DNA from: Clostridia bacterium
GTDB lineage: Bacteria; Bacillota; Clostridia; Oscillospirales; CAG-272
Length of the DNA: 17,274 nt
Reading direction: 5' to 3'
Assembly: GCA_017416885.1 (NCBI GenBank)
Contig: JAFQAM010000213.1
Location: 1-17,274, forward strand
The notes under the pieces were generated by a model, which saw only the letters and a program-made list of their open reading frames with translations, was not told where the DNA came from and did no database searches. Made by a program: the position numbers and the translations under genes. Shown here piece by piece: positions 15,436-17,274 of the stretch; position 1 is the stretch's first letter, and each line of letters begins with the position of its first letter.

Positions 15436-15459
15436 AATAAAAAACAAAAGGAGTAAGCT

Positions 15460-16143
15460 ATGCTAATCGGCGGATTTCAAAAAATGACAATGCTGGACTA
15501 CCCGGGAAAGGTAGCCGCAACAATATTTACCTACGGCTGTAATTTCAGATGTCCCTTTTGCCATAATGCCACGCTTGTAATTGATGAAGCGCAGCTTTTT
15601 TCAGAGGATGAAATCCTTTCATATTTAAATAAAAGAAAGGGAATACTTGACGGAGTATGCATCACAGGCGGAGAGCCGCTTTTACAGCATGATATTTTCG
15701 ACTTTATAGAAAAGGTAAGAGAAACAGGACTTTTAATCAAGCTTGACACCAACGGCTCATATCCCGATAAATTAAAGGAAGCAATTGACAGAGGACTTGT
15801 AGATTATGTCGCTATGGATATAAAGACCTCTGAGGAGAATTATTCCCGTATTGCCGACACCAATGTAAAAATAGAGGATATTAAAAAAAGCGTACGGATT
15901 TTGCTTGAAAATAAGGTGGATTACGAGTTTAGAACAACGGTTGTTAGAGAGCTTCACACCAAAGAGGATTTTGAGAAAATTTCTGTGTGGATCAAGGGCG
16001 CAAAAAGGTACTTTTTACAGTGCTTCAAGGACAGTGAAAACCTGATTGGAAATAACCTCTCAGCCTATACGCCACTTGAACTTGAGGGCTTTTCAGAGGT
16101 ACTGAAAAACAATATTAATGAGGTTAATATTCGCGGAATATAA
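15460..16143 (+). CDS. nrdG: Anaerobic ribonucleotide reductase activating protein, radical SAM (NrdG2 type)
   Basis: A 227-residue radical SAM enzyme. The CxxxCxxC motif is Cys27-Asn-Phe-Arg-Cys31-Pro-Phe-Cys34 and binds the 4Fe-4S cluster that cleaves S-adenosylmethionine. ITGGEPLL (68-75) is the SAM-binding GGEP motif. The start, GGFQKMTMLDYPGKVAATIF, is typical of the NrdG2 subgroup (TIGR02495) rather than the shorter classic NrdG. It installs the glycyl radical on NrdD, encoded directly downstream. An AAAAGGAG ribosome binding site and its own promoter lie upstream, following a terminator. The TAA stop overlaps the first NrdR box of nrdD. Family call firm. The subgroup includes activases of uncertain partner, but adjacency to nrdD makes the role secure. 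Confidence 0.92.
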   Translation: MLIGGFQKMTMLDYPGKVAATIFTYGCNFRCPFCHNATLVIDEAQLFSEDEILSYLNKRKGILDGVCITGGEPLLQHDIFDFIEKVRETGLLIKLDTNGSYPDKLKEAIDRGLVDYVAMDIKTSEENYSRIADTNVKIEDIKKSVRILLENKVDYEFRTTVVRELHTKEDFEKISVWIKGAKRYFLQCFKDSENLIGNNLSAYTPLELEGFSEVLKNNINEVNIRGI

Positions 16144-16158
16144 CACAATATCTTGTGA
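16143..16158 (+). promoter_or_regulatory. NrdR box 1
   Basis: ACACAATATCTTGTGA fits the NrdR consensus acaCwAtATaTwGtgt at 14 of 16 positions, including all the core positions. Its first base is the last base of the nrdG stop codon. Confidence 0.8.
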
Positions 16159-16174
16159 TTTTCAAAAAAAGAAA

Positions 16175-16190
16175 ACACAAAATATTGTGT
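16175..16190 (+). promoter_or_regulatory. NrdR box 2 (also hairpin with T-run)
   Basis: ACACAAAATATTGTGT fits the NrdR consensus at 15 of 16 positions and starts exactly 32 bp after box 1, about three helical turns, as expected for cooperative NrdR binding. The same DNA forms a 9-bp stem (16172-16180 with 16185-16193) with an AATA loop and a following T-run, so it might also serve as a weak terminator for nrdG. Confidence 0.82.
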
Positions 16191-16198
16191 TTTTTCTC

Positions 16199-16227
16199 TT
16201 GACAAATACAAGTAGTTGTGATACAAT
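16199..16227 (+). promoter_or_regulatory. nrdD promoter
   Basis: Consensus -35 TTGACA (16199-16204), an exact 17-bp spacer and TACAAT (16222-16227) with extended -10 TG at 16219-16220. The transcription start should fall near 16234, leaving a leader of about 40 nt. The boxes immediately upstream, and a degenerate one inside the spacer, indicate repression by ATP/dATP-sensing NrdR. Confidence 0.85.
16206..16221 (+). promoter_or_regulatory. Possible degenerate third NrdR box
   Basis: ATACAAGTAGTTGTGA matches the NrdR consensus at about 10 of 16 positions, keeping the outer CAA/TTG half-site bases but not the central ATAT. It starts 31 bp after box 2 and lies between -35 and -10. It could be chance in AT-rich DNA; the phasing is what argues for it. 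Confidence 0.35.
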
Positions 16228-16273
16228 TGTAAAGCAATGATAAAAAATAATATATAAGAAAGAGAGAAGAAAA

Positions 16274-17274
16274 ATGTACGATGTAATTAAAAGAGACGGC
16301 AAAAAGGTAAGTCTTGACCTTACAAAGATTTCAAGAGCGATTATTCAAGCGTTTGAGGCTTGTGAAAAGAGCTATCATCAGGATGTAATCGACTTCTTAG
16401 TGCTTAAGGTAACAGCGGATTTTGAGCCAAAGGTAATTGACCATACAGTTACAGTAGAAAACATTCAGGACAGTGTTGAGGCAGTATTATCCCGCGCAGG
16501 CTATGAGGATGTTGCAAAGGCGTATATCCTTTACCGTAAGCAAAGAGAAAAGGTAAGAAATATCAGTGCGACAATGGTTGACTATAAGTCTATCGTTGAT
16601 GACTATTTACAAATAAATGACTGGAGAGTTAAGGAAAATTCCACAGTAACATATTCTGTTGGAGGTCTTATTCTTTCTAACTCAGGCGCAATCACAGCTA
16701 ACTATTGGCTTTCAGAGGTTTACGATGAGGAAATCGCCAACGCGCACAGAGGCGCAGATATCCACATTCACGACCTTTCAATGCTTACAGGCTACTGCGC
16801 AGGCTGGTCACTTAAGCAATTAATCCAGGAGGGACTTGGCGGAGTTGTAGGTAAGATTACCTCAAGCCCTGCAAGCCACTTATCCACATTATGTAACCAA
16901 ATGGTTAACTTCCTTGGCATTATGCAAAATGAATGGGCAGGCGCGCAAGCATTTTCATCCTTTGACACTTATTTAGCCCCATTTGTAAAGATTGATAACC
17001 TTTCCTATAAAGAGGTTAAGCAATGCATTCAATCCTTCGTATATGGCGTTAATACACCTTCAAGATGGGGAACACAGGCTCCGTTCAGCAACATCACTCT
17101 TGACTGGGTGGTTCCTGCAGACTTAGCAGAGCTTAACTGTATCGTAGGCGGTAAAGAGGTTGACTTTAAGTATAAGGATTGCGAAAAGGAAATGGCAATG
17201 GTAAATAAAGCCTTTATCGAAATTATGATCGAAGGCGACGCAAACGGCAGAGGCTTCCAATATCCTATTCCAAC
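16274..17274 (+). CDS. nrdD: Anaerobic ribonucleoside-triphosphate reductase, N-terminal part (cut by window end)
   Basis: An open frame starts at the ATG at 16274 and runs off the window after 333 codons. It opens with MYDVIKRDGKKVSLDLTKI, the start of an ATP-cone (about residues 1-95) that senses ATP/dATP. The beginning of the class III reductase barrel follows: RGADIHIHDLSML, GYCAGWSLKQLI, CNQMVNFLGIMQNEWAGAQAFSS (as shorter overlapping motifs) and GVNTPSRWGTQAPFSN. The enzyme makes dNTPs from NTPs using a glycyl radical installed by the nrdG product upstream. Full-length proteins are about 700 residues; the C-terminal zinc site and the glycyl radical loop lie beyond the window. The ribosome binding site is weak (AAGAGAGAAG), unlike the GGAGG used elsewhere here. 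Confidence 0.96.
   Translation, partial: MYDVIKRDGKKVSLDLTKISRAIIQAFEACEKSYHQDVIDFLVLKVTADFEPKVIDHTVTVENIQDSVEAVLSRAGYEDVAKAYILYRKQREKVRNISATMVDYKSIVDDYLQINDWRVKENSTVTYSVGGLILSNSGAITANYWLSEVYDEEIANAHRGADIHIHDLSMLTGYCAGWSLKQLIQEGLGGVVGKITSSPASHLSTLCNQMVNFLGIMQNEWAGAQAFSSFDTYLAPFVKIDNLSYKEVKQCIQSFVYGVNTPSRWGTQAPFSNITLDWVVPADLAELNCIVGGKEVDFKYKDCEKEMAMVNKAFIEIMIEGDANGRGFQYPIP

Overview
The window is AT-rich, densely packed DNA in which every gene lies on the + strand. Genes are preceded by GGAGG-type ribosome binding sites, and promoters have TTGNNN-N17-TANAAT form with an extended -10 (TGN). Gram-positive hallmarks are present: a SipW-type signal peptidase with TasA-like substrates, lipoboxes, InlB-type repeats and an oxygen-sensitive ribonucleotide reductase. 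All this fits a strictly anaerobic Clostridia-like Firmicute, probably gut-associated. That lineage call is inference; no rRNA or other taxonomic marker is present.

Region 1 (1-4770) looks like a protein-fibre or surface-protein locus. A structured leader with an upstream terminator precedes a small secreted TasA-like protein (202-735). Next come a polytopic SipW/Sec11-type signal peptidase (810-1931), a two-TM protein resembling DUF5305 (1959-3203) and a larger secreted protein with two TasA-like modules flanking an unrelated middle domain (3275-4714). A strong terminator ends the run. Both secreted proteins share a GYA-x-VTN-x-L-x-I motif at the end of the signal peptide, which suggests they are the peptidase's substrates.

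Region 2 (4785-6218) is a single-gene unit with its own promoter and a UUCG-loop terminator. It encodes a lipoprotein with an Asp/Thr-rich linker and several beta-sandwich modules.

Region 3 (6231-15397) is a five-gene operon: a DUF4091-type glycoside-hydrolase-like protein without a signal peptide, two half-transporters forming an asymmetric heterodimeric ABC exporter, an unrecognised helical protein, and a large lipoprotein. The lipoprotein joins a cadherin-like domain, four InlB B-repeats and a C-terminal alpha/beta hydrolase. Gaps are 15 nt or less or the genes overlap, so they probably act together, perhaps on a glycan or glycoconjugate. The substrate cannot be read from sequence.

Region 4 (15407-17274) is the anaerobic ribonucleotide reductase locus: the radical-SAM activase (NrdG2 type), then nrdD, which is cut by the window end. 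Between them lie two excellent NrdR boxes and a third degenerate one, phased 32 and 31 bp apart and leading into a near-consensus nrdD promoter.

The least ordinary parts are the SipW/DUF5305-like/TasA-like locus, the DUF4091-ABC-esterase operon and the triple phased NrdR array.
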